A stretch of 64,000 nucleotides of DNA from Sphingomonas kyeonggiensis (GCF_030812785.1 NZ_JAUSTJ010000001.1:1550001-1614000), one strand, 5' to 3'; shown: positions 18,031 to 26,806, counted from the stretch's first letter. Translations and numbers: made by a program. The notes: a model not told the origin generated them from the letters alone.

Positions 18031-18285
18031 CGCCGGCCTCGCGGAGTCTCGCGGAAAGGCACCAAAAACGGCGGATTTCCGCCAGTTGCCAAAAGCCTGT
18101 CTCGCGCCGTTGCCGCCGAGTCTCGCGAAAAAAGGATGTGCAGACAGTCACTTGAGCAGGGTCGCGAGACACTGCCTTTATCTTGTTTTCCCTGTCTCTC
18201 CTGCCTGCCTCTCACAAGGCGCAAAAAGAGAGCCGGGACACGCTGCCTGTGCCGCAGCGCATCCCGGCCCGAACCGAGAGCTATT
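18031..18285. other. candidate origin of transfer (oriT)
   Basis: A 255-base non-coding segment upstream of the relaxase gene. GTCTCGCG occurs in direct orientation at about 18046-18053, 18099-18106 and 18120-18127, and inverted (CGCGAGAC) at 18163-18170. A perfect small hairpin GGCGGATTTCCGCC lies at about 18070-18083. Repeats and hairpins next to the relaxase gene are typical of oriT or of the relaxase's own operator. No experimental or family match is available. Confidence 0.4.
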
Positions 18286-18642
18286 TCACGCATCCGCGAA
18301 CGCCCTTCGCGCCTGCTCCGCGCGTCCGAAGCTGCGCTTGCCGAGCATCCCGCGCGCGTCGCCATCGCCGTCGACGAGCATCACTGCAACGAACCAGCGC
18401 CCGTCGATCCGCCCGAGAATACGCACCCGGTCGAGCTCGATTTCGCTCTCCTCACCGCCGAAATAGCCGCCGAGCCAGCGCTCCTCGACCCGTGCGTCCC
18501 AGAGAAAATCGGCCTCCTCGGCATCAAGGAAACGTTCCGCGAGCGCTACCCCCGCCTGCCGTCCGAACTCGATCTCGAGCCCCGAGACCAGTGCCGCCAT
18601 CACGCGATCGGCCGCGTCCGAGATGGATTGAACCTGTGCCAT
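18286..18642 (-). CDS. hypothetical protein of the transfer module
   Basis: A 118-residue soluble acidic protein starting at the ATG at 18642 (MAQVQSISDAADRVMAALV). I recognise no named domain. It shows an N-terminal helix, a central LDAEEADFLWDARVEERWLGGYFG segment and a beta-rich RILGRIDGRWFVAVMLVDGDGD part. It lies between the relaxase and the lytic transglycosylase genes on the same strand. Position suggests a transfer-associated role, but function is unknown. A longer in-frame extension upstream looks like non-coding low-complexity sequence. Confidence 0.6.
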   Translation of the reverse strand: MAQVQSISDAADRVMAALVSGLEIEFGRQAGVALAERFLDAEEADFLWDARVEERWLGGYFGGEESEIELDRVRILGRIDGRWFVAVMLVDGDGDARGMLGKRSFGRAEQARRAFADA

Positions 18643-18862
18643 GATCAGTCTCCGCTTGCGGTCCTCGCCATCGAGGACAGCGTCTCGAAGACGGACGGCG
18701 AAGCGGCGGTCAGGGCCGCCGGAGCGGGAGCGGAGGCGCCGCGAAGCGGACATGGGGGGAACCGATTTGCGTAGCAAATTGGGGGGTGCCCATGGGCCTT
18801 GAGGGCCGCTTTGCCGCCCGTCATGCTGGGACTTCACGACGACCCCTTCCACCCCCGCCATG

Positions 18863-19459
18863 TCACGGCACCTCGCGGCGGAGCACGAATATCGCCGGCG
18901 CCTGGCTCGGAGCGGGGACGGAGGCGTTTGGTGCGGGCGCCTCCCGACGAACCAGGAACAACGTCTCGGGTAGTCGGGTCGCTACCTCGACTGGCGCTGG
19001 CGCAGCACCAGTGACGCGCCGCAGATAAACCATGGTCTCGGTCGGCAACTTTGCCTCGCCGGCGAGCCAGGCGGCGTAGCGCGCCGGCCCTGCATTGTAC
19101 GCGCCGAACAGCCCAGGATAGCCGAAGCGGTCGTACATGCGCCGCAGATAGCCGGCCCCCGCGACGATATTGTCGGCGGGCAGGTCGGGATCGTCGCCGA
19201 GCCCGAGTTCGCGCCGCTGTTCGTCCCACGTCGGCGGCATCAGCTGCATCAGCCCGATCGCGCCCCTGGGGCTGCGGATCGGTCGCCCGTCGAGGGTGGT
19301 GCGGCCGGCGCTCTCGGCAAGCATCATCCGCGCGATCCAGTCTTGAGGTACGCCGCAGCGTGCCGCGGCGGCATCGATCTCCGCCGACCAGCGCGACACG
19401 CCACTGGCCGGATCGGCCAGGACCAGCATGCCGGCGAGTGCAAGGCTCAGCGCCGCCAT
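18863..19459 (-). CDS. lytic transglycosylase (VirB1-like)
   Basis: A 198-residue SLT-family murein transglycosylase that opens the cell wall for the mating channel. A signal peptide occupies about residues 1-20. The catalytic glutamate is in MMLAESAGRTT, followed by the family motifs GAIGLMQLMPPTWDE, LPADNIVAGAGYLRRMYDRFG and GLFGAYNAGPARYA. A threonine/proline-containing tail extends about 60 residues past the domain. I use the ATG at 19459 (MAALSLALAGMLVLA); it overlaps the TraF-like peptidase gene by 13 bases. Confidence 0.88.
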   Translation of the reverse strand: MAALSLALAGMLVLADPASGVSRWSAEIDAAAARCGVPQDWIARMMLAESAGRTTLDGRPIRSPRGAIGLMQLMPPTWDEQRRELGLGDDPDLPADNIVAGAGYLRRMYDRFGYPGLFGAYNAGPARYAAWLAGEAKLPTETMVYLRRVTGAAPAPVEVATRLPETLFLVRREAPAPNASVPAPSQAPAIFVLRREVP

Positions 19460-20025
19460 ATCAGCCTCGCCCGGCCGACCAGATCGCGCCCCGAACTGAT
19501 CCCGAAATAGCGTCCGTCGAACGAGCCCGGCGCATCCGTCAGCAGCAGATATTCCTGGCCGAGCAGGCGCCGGCAGCCCTGCCACCAGGGCAAAGCGCGG
19601 CCGCTCGGATCGCGTGGCAGGCGGGTCGCGACGCGCAGGCCATTGACCGAAATCTCGGACCCCGACGCGCAGACCAGGTCGTCGCGTGCGGCGGCGACAC
19701 GCTTCACCAGCGGGACGTTGGCAGGGAGGTAATGGCGCTCAGCGGCAAGCGCGCGCCAGCGCGGCGGCGCCCAGGCGATCGCCATCTCGCCGCGGGCGGG
19801 CGCGTCGCCGGGCCATACCCAATAGAGCCCAATCGGCGCGCTGGCGCTGGCGTTCCACACCAGTCGCGGGGCCGGACCATAGACGGGCGGCACCGCGAGC
19901 AACACCAGCGCGGCACCGCCGAGGATGGCGAGGCGCAGCCGGTGGAGCTCGCGCTGGCGATGGCTATGCCGAGCTTCACCCCAGGCGAGCAGCGGTGCGT
20001 CGCCGGGCGGGCGTCGCCGGATCAT
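19447..20025 (-). CDS. traF: TraF-like S26 signal peptidase
   Basis: A 192-residue S26-family peptidase of the conjugative TraF type. One N-terminal membrane segment (residues 31-50) is followed by the catalytic serine region NASASAPIGLYWVW (about residues 58-71) and the catalytic lysine in NVPLVKRVAA (about residue 107). A further family motif, GSEISVNGL, follows. TraF of RP4 matures the TrbC pilin; here it probably processes the TrbC encoded in the same module. It overlaps the small helix-turn-helix gene by 4 bases. Confidence 0.88.
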   Translation of the reverse strand: MIRRRPPGDAPLLAWGEARHSHRQRELHRLRLAILGGAALVLLAVPPVYGPAPRLVWNASASAPIGLYWVWPGDAPARGEMAIAWAPPRWRALAAERHYLPANVPLVKRVAAARDDLVCASGSEISVNGLRVATRLPRDPSGRALPWWQGCRRLLGQEYLLLTDAPGSFDGRYFGISSGRDLVGRARLIWRR

Positions 20026-20249
20026 GGCCGGATTCCGCGCGCGCTGTGCTCGCGGCTCCAGGCGTCGAGGTCGTCGATATGATATTGGACGAAGCGGCAG
20101 TGCCGGCGAAACACCGGCCCGTCACCCCGCACGCGCAGCCGCTTCAGCGAACGGCTCGACAGGCCCAGCCAGGCGGCGGCCTGCTCGGTATTGAGGAAGG
20201 GCGAGCCGCGTTTGGCGCTGCTTGCCCGGTCGATATCGTCGCCGTCCAT
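20022..20249 (-). CDS. helix-turn-helix (MerR-like) DNA-binding protein
   Basis: A 75-residue protein with an AlpA/HTH_17-like domain: residues 15-65 read FLNTEQAAAWLGLSSRSLKRLRVRGDGPVFRRHCRFVQYHIDDLDAW. The ATG at 20249 is preferred over one 93 bases upstream because GAGGAA precedes it at the right distance. It lies immediately before traF with a 4-base overlap and is probably a small activator or repressor of this gene group. Confidence 0.75.
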   Translation of the reverse strand: MDGDDIDRASSAKRGSPFLNTEQAAAWLGLSSRSLKRLRVRGDGPVFRRHCRFVQYHIDDLDAWSREHSARGIRP

Positions 20250-20357
20250 GCGCAATTCCTCGGATGCCTCGAACGGCACCCGGGATGGCGGGCGAGGCAC
20301 CCCGCGAGGAGTGTCGAAAACGGCATCTGCCGAATTCGACACTCCCCGTGCGCATGC

Positions 20358-20657
20358 TCAGCGCGACCAGATCAGGTTGTGCGTGCCGTGCTCGCCCTCG
20401 ACCAGGGTCGCGTAGATCGGCGCGGGCAGCGACGGATCGTCGAGCTTGACCGAGACATAGGGCCGGTCCTCGCGCGAGGTCTTGGTCCAGCCGGCGCCGA
20501 ACTCGACATTGCCCGAGTTCATCACCCGGTAGTCGGGTGCCTTGTCATTGTCCTTGGTCGCGGGCCGGATGCTCGCCTTCACGTTGAGCGTCAGGGTCCG
20601 GATGGTGCCGGTGAATACGCCGGAGTCGTCGCGGGTGAAGCTGCCGATGGTGGCCAT
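20358..20657 (-). CDS. DUF736 family protein
   Basis: A 99-residue DUF736 protein ([32 protein letters not shown]...). The family is common on plasmids and integrative elements of alphaproteobacteria next to transfer genes, and its function is unknown. The sequence is a compact beta-rich domain with the conserved DYRV and [22 protein letters not shown] segments. It has a good AAGGAGAATG ribosome-binding context at the start. Confidence 0.85.
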   Translation of the reverse strand: MATIGSFTRDDSGVFTGTIRTLTLNVKASIRPATKDNDKAPDYRVMNSGNVEFGAGWTKTSREDRPYVSVKLDDPSLPAPIYATLVEGEHGTHNLIWSR

Positions 20658-21036
20658 GATCATTCTCCTTGGATCTCGAAGCCGCGCCAGTGCGGCCTCG
20701 ATGGCGTCGATCCGGCACCGGCGGCGCCCGGGATGCACCCGGTCCGCAGGGCAGGGCCGCAGCGCAGCGAAGGGCGGCCAAAGCCGGCTTTCTTGCCTCG
20801 CGAGGAAGGCGCAGGGAGAAGCCCGAAGCCGGGGAAGAAAGCCGGCGACGCCGTTGCTGGCCCAGGGCGCGCGGTGCCAGACGGCCATCGTGAAGAGGGC
20901 ACGTGCGGCTTTCGGGAATCCCGGGCGTGATGTCCGCACCGCAACAGGTACGCCGCGCACGAACCATCCAGCTTGCCGTCGCCGGCCCGAACCCACTAGA
21001 TGCAAAGGACAATATGGCAGGGCTGAGGGAAGCGAC
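20658..21036. other. divergent intergenic region with cruciform
   Basis: A 379-base gap between the divergent DUF736 gene and the gene at 21037. It contains a perfect 12-base inverted repeat, GCCGGCTTTCTT at 20783-20794 and AAGAAAGCCGGC at 20835-20846. Inside it is a CCTCGCGAGG palindrome near 20797-20806. The rest shows no open frame with coding character. It may hold the promoters of both flanking genes and a structured DNA or RNA element. Confidence 0.45.
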
Positions 21037-21252
21037 ATGACGACATCGGACCAGGTCCGCGCCCTGATCGAGCGGCTGGCGCCCGAGCCGGTATGCGACG
21101 ACTGCATCGCGGAGCGGCTGGCGTTGAGCGTCCGGCAGCACGCCAATATCAGGACCCGCGAGCTCGCAGGCGTAGGCGGGTTCGAGCGCCGAAAGGATGT
21201 CTGCTCGCTGTGCGGGGAGACCAGGATGGTGATCCGGCGTGGCGCGCATTGA
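21037..21252 (+). CDS. small protein with two CxxC motifs
   Basis: A 71-residue protein with CDDC near residues 20-23 and CSLC near residues 56-59, consistent with a zinc-binding pair. Between them is a helix-turn-helix-like stretch ([30 protein letters not shown]). The ATG at 21037 follows GAGGGAAG. It is read opposite to the surrounding transfer genes and overlaps the nuclease gene by 14 bases, so the two form a small operon. A DNA-binding role is inference. Confidence 0.65.
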   Translation: MTTSDQVRALIERLAPEPVCDDCIAERLALSVRQHANIRTRELAGVGGFERRKDVCSLCGETRMVIRRGAH

Positions 21253-21634
21253 GGCGCTCGCCATTGCGGCGCTGCTGTTGATCGCCGCCGCGCCCGCCCC
21301 GCAATCGGGCGTCGTCGCCTGGGTGACCGATGGCGATACCTTCCGGCTGGAGAGCGGCGAGCGCATCCGCATCGCCGGGATCGACGCGCCCGAGACGCAA
21401 CCCGGCAACGCCAAGTGCAGCGCCGAGCTGGCCCGCGGCAAGCAGGCGACCCGGGCCGCGATCGTGCTGCTCAAGGGCCGGACGGTCGAGATCGAGCGGG
21501 TGGGGCGTAGCTACAACCGCTCCGTGGCCCGGGTACGGCTCGACGGCCGGGACCTCGCCGCGACGCTGGTCGACAAGGGAATCGCGCGCTGGTGGCCGCG
21601 CGGGAAGGCGAAGCCCGATTGGTGCCGGGGCTAG
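21239..21634 (+). CDS. thermonuclease-family (SNase-like) protein
   Basis: A 131-residue staphylococcal-nuclease-like protein with a GTG start. A signal peptide or lipid-free export signal covers about residues 1-20 ([15 protein letters not shown]). The SNase core follows, with [22 protein letters not shown] and the late [28 protein letters not shown] motif. The usual catalytic Arg/Glu positions appear partly altered, as in many plasmid-borne members, so activity is uncertain. It is common in conjugative elements of alphaproteobacteria. Confidence 0.85.
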   Translation: MARIEALAIAALLLIAAAPAPQSGVVAWVTDGDTFRLESGERIRIAGIDAPETQPGNAKCSAELARGKQATRAAIVLLKGRTVEIERVGRSYNRSVARVRLDGRDLAATLVDKGIARWWPRGKAKPDWCRG

Positions 21635-21668
21635 GAAAAAGGGGCGGCAGGACGCCGCCCCTCGAAGG

Positions 21669-23438
21669 TCAGGCCGCGAGCGGCTGCGGCTGCGACTCGG
21701 GCACGTGCGCCGCGAGCGCCGCCTCGACCTCGGCACGCATGGCGACCGTGCCGACGCCGCCACGCGCGGTATAGGCGCTAGGCGGGAAGGCCATCCAGCG
21801 CGGCATCCAGTGCTCGACCTTGGCGCGTCCTCCGGCACCGGCCAGATGGTCGGCGACGATCCGGCGCAGCGTCTTGCCGGTCTCGCCGGCATTGGCATCG
21901 GCGACGGTGGCGCCGGCCACGTCGGCGACGATATGCGCCAGCACTTCCCTGTCGCGGACCAGTTCGAGGAAGGCGGTATCGGCCTGCCACCAGTCCGCCA
22001 TGCGGACACCGAGCTCCGACCCGACTGCCTCGACCGCCGCGCTCCCCGCGGCGAGCGTCTCACCCATCAGCACCGCGATCACGTCCATCAGCTTGGCATC
22101 GGGCAGGTCGAGCAGGGCGAGGAAGACGCCGACGACGCCGTGTCCGCCATGCCCGCCCCGGATCGTCGGGGCCTCGGGATCGAAGCCGAGCACCGCCAGC
22201 ATCCGCCGCCGCTTGGCGTCGAAGACCGTCTCGCCCCGGCAGGTCTCGACCGACTCCGCGATGGCGTCGCTACGCGCCAGTTGCGGCTCGGCCTCGACCC
22301 GCCAGAGCGGCGAGCCGGCGATGGCGTGCGCGACCATCAGCCGCAACGCGACCTTGGGCCGCGACAGCAAGGCGGCGCGCACGGCAGCATGGCGATGCAG
22401 GTCGATATAGACCTGCAGCGGCCCGCTGACTTCCGGCCGAACCGGCCTGGCCTGCGCCGCCTCGGGCGTCTCGCCGCGTTCAATGCGCTTGACCTCTTTG
22501 CGGGTCAGATAGCCTTCGTGGAACACGACCTCGCCATTGGCGCGGACCTCGATATAGACGCGGCCGCCCTTGCGCTTCGGGGTCTTCACCTGCTCCCAGC
22601 CCTGATACTGCTGCGTGGGGCCGATAATCTCGACCGCGCTCCAGCCGGCCTCGAGATAGGCTGCCCGCCGCGCCTCGATCGCCGCATTCTGCGCGGTCCA
22701 GAAGGCGTCGGGGTCCGCGACATAACGCTGCTCGGCGAACAGGTCGGCGACCAAAGCGAGCCCGCTTTCCTCCACGTCGAACAGCGCATGGTCGGCGCTG
22801 ATCGCTTGCCCGCCGAGCAGCCAGCCGCGCAGTTGCCAGCCGGTCGGACAATGCGCTTGCGGATCGTCCCACAGCGCCAGCCAGTCGCGCTGCCGCGCCT
22901 TGCTGGCAAGCGTCAGGTGGCGCACCGTCGCCGCATCGATCTTCTCGCGGCGGTAGAGGTCGCGGATGCGCGGCAGCAGATTGCCGAGCGCCAGCGTCCG
23001 CCGCACCGCGAGCACCGGTAGCGCGAAGGTGTCGGCGATCTCCTCGGGCGAGCGGCCCTCGCGGACCAGCCGGACGAAGCTCTCCCAGCGCGTCACCTCG
23101 TCGGGGTCGAGCCGCGCCATGTTCTCGATCAGCGAGGCTTCGACGGCGGCGGCATCGTCGCCGGCCTCGAGGATCGCGCAGGGGAAGAGGAAGGGCTCGG
23201 GATCCTGGCCGTCGGCGTCGGCGCGCTCGGCCGCGACGATTTCCCCGGCGCGGAAGCGCCGGGCGCCTGCGAGAATGCCGAACCGGTCTTCGTCGCCGGG
23301 CCGGACGATCAGGGTCTGGAGGATGCCGCGCTTGCGCACGCTCGGCAGGATGTCGGAGACGTCCGGCGGGCGCTTGGCAAAGCGCATGTTCGCCTTGTCG
23401 ACATAGAGCTTGTCGAGCGGAAGGAAGTCTAGTTTCAT
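21669..23438 (-). CDS. ParB-like partition/regulatory protein
   Basis: A 589-residue ParB/RepB/Spo0J-family protein. The N-terminal ParB nuclease-like domain (residues 1-110) includes GILAGARRFRAGEI and LIENMARLDPDEVTRWESF. The central helix-turn-helix (SPEEIADTFALPVLAVRRTLALGNLLPRIRDLYR) follows. The large C-terminal part is characteristic of the long ParB proteins carried by conjugative elements. No ParA partner gene is in the window, so a regulatory or DNA-binding maintenance role is as likely as true partition. Confidence 0.88.
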   Translation of the reverse strand: MKLDFLPLDKLYVDKANMRFAKRPPDVSDILPSVRKRGILQTLIVRPGDEDRFGILAGARRFRAGEIVAAERADADGQDPEPFLFPCAILEAGDDAAAVEASLIENMARLDPDEVTRWESFVRLVREGRSPEEIADTFALPVLAVRRTLALGNLLPRIRDLYRREKIDAATVRHLTLASKARQRDWLALWDDPQAHCPTGWQLRGWLLGGQAISADHALFDVEESGLALVADLFAEQRYVADPDAFWTAQNAAIEARRAAYLEAGWSAVEIIGPTQQYQGWEQVKTPKRKGGRVYIEVRANGEVVFHEGYLTRKEVKRIERGETPEAAQARPVRPEVSGPLQVYIDLHRHAAVRAALLSRPKVALRLMVAHAIAGSPLWRVEAEPQLARSDAIAESVETCRGETVFDAKRRRMLAVLGFDPEAPTIRGGHGGHGVVGVFLALLDLPDAKLMDVIAVLMGETLAAGSAAVEAVGSELGVRMADWWQADTAFLELVRDREVLAHIVADVAGATVADANAGETGKTLRRIVADHLAGAGGRAKVEHWMPRWMAFPPSAYTARGGVGTVAMRAEVEAALAAHVPESQPQPLAA

Positions 23439-23540
23439 CGGTCTTGCTCCTTGTGGGCGCCGGTCCCGTGCATCTGGACAGTGAGCGGGGCCGGCTTCGG
23501 TTATGCGGCGGAAGCGGCGCGCCGCGCGCCTTTCGCGCCG

Positions 23541-23939
23541 TCATTCTGGCGGCGGAAACCGGTCGGACAGGTCGGATGCGGTGCGGCGCGCGCGCCGCAG
23601 GAGCGCCTCGGCCCAGAGGATCGACCCCGCCTTGCGCGCCCATGCGGCCCAATCGGTCAGCGGCAGGGCGGTCGCGAAATACAGGTCGCGCTCGATGCGT
23701 AGCCCATAGGGCAGGCGCAGCGCCTCGATCTCGGACAGCGAGAACCAGCCGAGTTCCGGGCAGCCGAAGCCGAGGTCGGCGAGGCCGAACAGCGCGTCGC
23801 CGTCCTCGGCCAACTCGCTCGCCAGCCATGTCGCGGCGGAGAGGGGATGGAACAGCTTGACCAGCGGGCGCGTGTACGTCGCCTCGCTGCGATATTGCGC
23901 GCGGAGCGCGGCGCGCAGCTCGGGGGTGAGCAGGCTCAT
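23541..23939 (-). CDS. DUF2958 family protein
   Basis: A 132-residue DUF2958 protein (RPLVKLFHPLSAATWLASELAEDGDALFGLADLGFGCPELGWFSLSEIEALR). The family is found on plasmids and integrative elements beside antirestriction genes; its function is unknown. It starts at the ATG at 23939, with a 4-base overlap to the ArdC-like gene, so the pair is co-translated. Confidence 0.85.
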   Translation of the reverse strand: MSLLTPELRAALRAQYRSEATYTRPLVKLFHPLSAATWLASELAEDGDALFGLADLGFGCPELGWFSLSEIEALRLPYGLRIERDLYFATALPLTDWAAWARKAGSILWAEALLRRARRTASDLSDRFPPPE

Positions 23940-24877
23940 GCGGCCTCTCCCAACACAGGAGATTCGGCCCCAAAGGCGAGCAGATAGTCGGCGGCCTTGC
24001 TGGCGAGACTGGCGGCGCGGAAGATCGCGCGATTGTCGGCGCGCAGCACCGCGAGCCACGACCCGAGATAATCGGCATGGCGGACGCTCGGCTGGATTCC
24101 GAGCGCGGCGCAGAGAAACGCCGAGGCCAGCTCGGCGACCAGTTCCTCGCGGGCATAGCCGGCGCTGCCGAACGGGTTGGAGAGGTCGCGCGCCAGCCGC
24201 GAGGCGTGCCCGGTCCAGTGGCCAAGCTCGTGGAGCGCGGTGCGGTAATAATCGATCTGGTGGCGAAAGGCGGGCTGCGGCGGCACCCGGACATAGTCCT
24301 CGCCCGGCGCATAATAGGCCTCGGCCCCGCCTATCCGGAAGTCGGCTCGGCAAGCCGCTATCAGCGCCTCGGCGACGGGCACAAGCTCGCGCTCGGGAAG
24401 CGGCGCGGCGCCTGCCAGCATGCGCTCGGGCAACCCCGCTACTTGCGCGACGTTGAACACGGTGAAGCGCTTGAGGAACGGCACCGTGCGGGCCGCGTCG
24501 CCCTCGGCAGCGGCGCGTTCCTTTTCCGCCTCGGGGCTGAACCTGTCGGCATAGACCACGCCGACGCCGTGCTCGCCCTTGCGGACGCAGCCGCCGGCCT
24601 CGATGGCCTGCCGGAAGGTCAGCCAGCCCTGCGAGGCATAGCCGCGCGCGAACCCCTCGCCCCACAGGATCAGGACGTTGATCCCGGAATAGGCGCGGTT
24701 GGAGGCGGCGTTGCGCGGCAGCCTCGGCGCGGCAGCGGTGCTGTCCCAAGGCTGCACCCATGGGAAGCGCCCGGCCTCCAGCTCGGCGACGATCCGTGCC
24801 GTCACCTCGTCATAGAGCGAGGCGCGCGCAGCGCCTCCAGCATCTCCCCCCGCGCGACGCCCGCGAACCCTGCCCAT
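23936..24877 (-). CDS. ArdC-like antirestriction protein
   Basis: A 313-residue protein of the ArdC type. The N-terminal single-strand-DNA-binding domain (residues 15-130; ASLYDEVTARIVAELEAGRFPWVQPWD) is followed by a zinc-metallopeptidase domain with the HELGHWTGH signature (about residues 215-223) and a downstream REELVAELASAFL glutamate. Such proteins protect incoming conjugative DNA. I choose the ATG at 24877 (MGRVRGRRAGG); a longer open frame upstream is low-complexity and unlikely to be coding. Confidence 0.88.
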   Translation of the reverse strand: MGRVRGRRAGGDAGGAARASLYDEVTARIVAELEAGRFPWVQPWDSTAAAPRLPRNAASNRAYSGINVLILWGEGFARGYASQGWLTFRQAIEAGGCVRKGEHGVGVVYADRFSPEAEKERAAAEGDAARTVPFLKRFTVFNVAQVAGLPERMLAGAAPLPERELVPVAEALIAACRADFRIGGAEAYYAPGEDYVRVPPQPAFRHQIDYYRTALHELGHWTGHASRLARDLSNPFGSAGYAREELVAELASAFLCAALGIQPSVRHADYLGSWLAVLRADNRAIFRAASLASKAADYLLAFGAESPVLGEAA

Positions 24878-25505
24878 GCCCAGCCTCCTCGACCAAAAAG
24901 CCACACCCGGCCCTGCGAAAGCGGGGTGGGCGGCGAGGACGCCCGCACGGGCCCGCGGCACAGGGCAGGGCGCACCGCAGGCCGGAACGTGAGTGGAGGA
25001 CCCGGACCGCAGGCCGGGTTGCGCCCTGGCCGCGCGGGCCCAGAAGGGCGTGCCGGCCACCTCGCTTGCGCCAGGCCGGACATATAACGCCGGCGCTACC
25101 AGCGCCGACCACACTCCCGCGCCAGCGATCGTCACCCGAAGGGACGGGGACGCGCGCAGCGCGGCCCGGCGGCTTGCCGTAGAGCGCGGTCGCGGAACAA
25201 AGCGATGTCAGAAAAAAGAGGAGACGCACCCTTGCCGACACCGCAGGCGGGGCGGCGTGCGCGCGCGAGCTGTGCGTTAGCCGCCGCCGCGCCCCCCGGT
25301 TCAAGGCAAGCGCGCATGCGCGGGCGTACATCAAGGCGCGGACCCCGGGGGCTTCCCAGCCCCCTGTACGCCCATTATTCCCGCGCGCCCTCGACATCGC
25401 CCGCGAGGCGCCGAGAGCCAAGGGTCAATCGGCTTTCCGCTTCAGGACCAACGGGTTGGACAGCAGGGGGATTGAGCGGCCTCGCTTTGCGGGGCAAGCT
25501 GCGGC
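24878..25505. other. 628-base gene-free GC-rich region
   Basis: No credible gene is seen between the ArdC-like gene and the AraC regulator. It contains two copies of CCGCAGGCCGG (24975-24985 and 25007-25017) framed by GGGCGCA and TGCGCCC, which together form an inverted repeat, and several CGCG-rich palindromes. It should hold the promoter of the ArdC operon. It also marks the right boundary of the conjugation module, but no att site could be identified. Confidence 0.4.
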
Positions 25506-26528
25506 ATGGCCCAACGCGCTTCCCGCATTCCGCTGATACGCTTCTCGACGGACGACTTCCCCGCGTGCGAGCGTTTCGCAGCCTGGCACCGTGCCATGGC
25601 ACCGATGTTCGAGATTCCCGCGTGTGGGGATGCATCCGAGTTCCGCGGCACCGCCTTCACCTATCTGATGGGACGGATCGCGTTCGGCGGTACCGATGTC
25701 GATGCGCTCGCCTATTCGCGCACAGCCGCCAAGATCCGCACCGATGGCATCGACCATTATCTGATCCGGCTCGATTTCACGCGGGAGAACCCCGAAGGGC
25801 TGCTCTTCGTCATCGACCTGGGCCAGCCGATCGAGCTGCCGCTCGCTCCCATGCACTGCCTGTGCATCTTCGTGCCGCGCGACATGGTCGACGGCGCGAT
25901 GCATGGCATCTCCGCGCTGCACGGCCGGATCGTCACCGGCGCGCGGGGACGGATTTTCGCCGACTATATGAAGGTGCTGGCGAGCCAGGCGAGCGGGCTG
26001 GACAATGCGGATGGCCCGGCCATGGCCGACAGCATGATCGCGATGATGCGATCCTGCCTCGAGCCGCGCGAGGGCACCGAAAGCCAGACGCGCAGCGTGC
26101 TGGACGCCACACAGCTGGGTCGCGCACGGCGCTTCGTCGATGCGCATCTGACCTCGGCGGACCTCGGCCCGGAGATCATGGCGGAGGGCCTGGCGATGTC
26201 GCGTGCCAGCCTCTACCGGCTGTTCCGCCCGCTCGGGGGCGTCGCCCGCTTCATCCAGCAGCGCCGGCTCCAGCGCATCCACGACCTGCTGTCGAGCGCG
26301 GAGGAGCATCGCCGGATCAGCGAGATCGCGCTGACCTATGGCTTTCCCGACGAAGCGAGCTTCAGCCGGGCCTTCCGCCGCGAATATGGCTACACCGCCA
26401 GCGAGGCGCGCGCGATGCGCGGGCTCCAGAAGGTCGACCGGCTGGCCGGTGACCCGGAGAAGCTGGCCTTGTCGCCGCCCGAGCGGATGATGATGTGGGG
26501 CGACTGGATGAACCGGCTCGCCGAATAA
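25506..26528 (+). CDS. AraC-family transcriptional regulator
   Basis: A 340-residue regulator. The N-terminal about 200 residues form an AraC-binding-like sensor domain (ALAYSRTAAKIRTDGIDHYLIRLDF...). The C-terminal 100 residues hold two helix-turn-helix motifs, with the AraC signature LSSAEEHRRISEIALTYGFPDEASFSRAFRREYGYTASEARAM (about residues 257-300). The next gene on the same strand, 278 bases away, encodes a giant autotransporter, and a pair of 21-base-spaced repeats lies between them. It is the likely regulator of that autotransporter. Confidence 0.88.
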   Translation: MAQRASRIPLIRFSTDDFPACERFAAWHRAMAPMFEIPACGDASEFRGTAFTYLMGRIAFGGTDVDALAYSRTAAKIRTDGIDHYLIRLDFTRENPEGLLFVIDLGQPIELPLAPMHCLCIFVPRDMVDGAMHGISALHGRIVTGARGRIFADYMKVLASQASGLDNADGPAMADSMIAMMRSCLEPREGTESQTRSVLDATQLGRARRFVDAHLTSADLGPEIMAEGLAMSRASLYRLFRPLGGVARFIQQRRLQRIHDLLSSAEEHRRISEIALTYGFPDEASFSRAFRREYGYTASEARAMRGLQKVDRLAGDPEKLALSPPERMMMWGDWMNRLAE

Positions 26529-26557
26529 CGTCCTAATCGGCGCGGATTTTTTGCGCC

Positions 26558-26586
26558 GCGTCTCAGTCCTTTGGTCCTGCGTCTCA
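26558..26586 (+). promoter_or_regulatory. 21-bp-spaced direct repeat, possible AraC site
   Basis: GCGTCTCA occurs at 26558-26565 and 26579-26586, 21 bases apart on the same face of the helix, which is the geometry used by AraC-type regulators. It is placed just after the AraC-family gene and 220 bases before the autotransporter start. A weak hairpin, CGGCGC/GCGCCG with a T-rich loop (26538-26558), precedes the first copy and may end the regulator transcript. Confidence 0.4.
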
Positions 26587-26806
26587 ACTTCTTGCGCCTC
26601 GATTGACTTGGGGACCCGCGTCGATCCACTTCCCTGATCGTCTGAACGGCTGATCGAAACGGGGGATCATGCGACACGACAGCAAGGCTGGCGCCGTGCC
26701 TGCACGCGGCCGCCATCCGCTGGGCGCGGCCTGACCACCCGACCGACGGATTGTCTTTTCGCAAACCCATACCGGAGCGCCTGTCCGCGCGCCCGAAGGA
26801 GTCCGC

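Noticed and set aside
24878..25505. Possible tRNA gene or att site at the module boundary
   Set aside because: No cloverleaf-like sequence or CCA-ended acceptor stem, and no direct repeat shared with the left end was seen.
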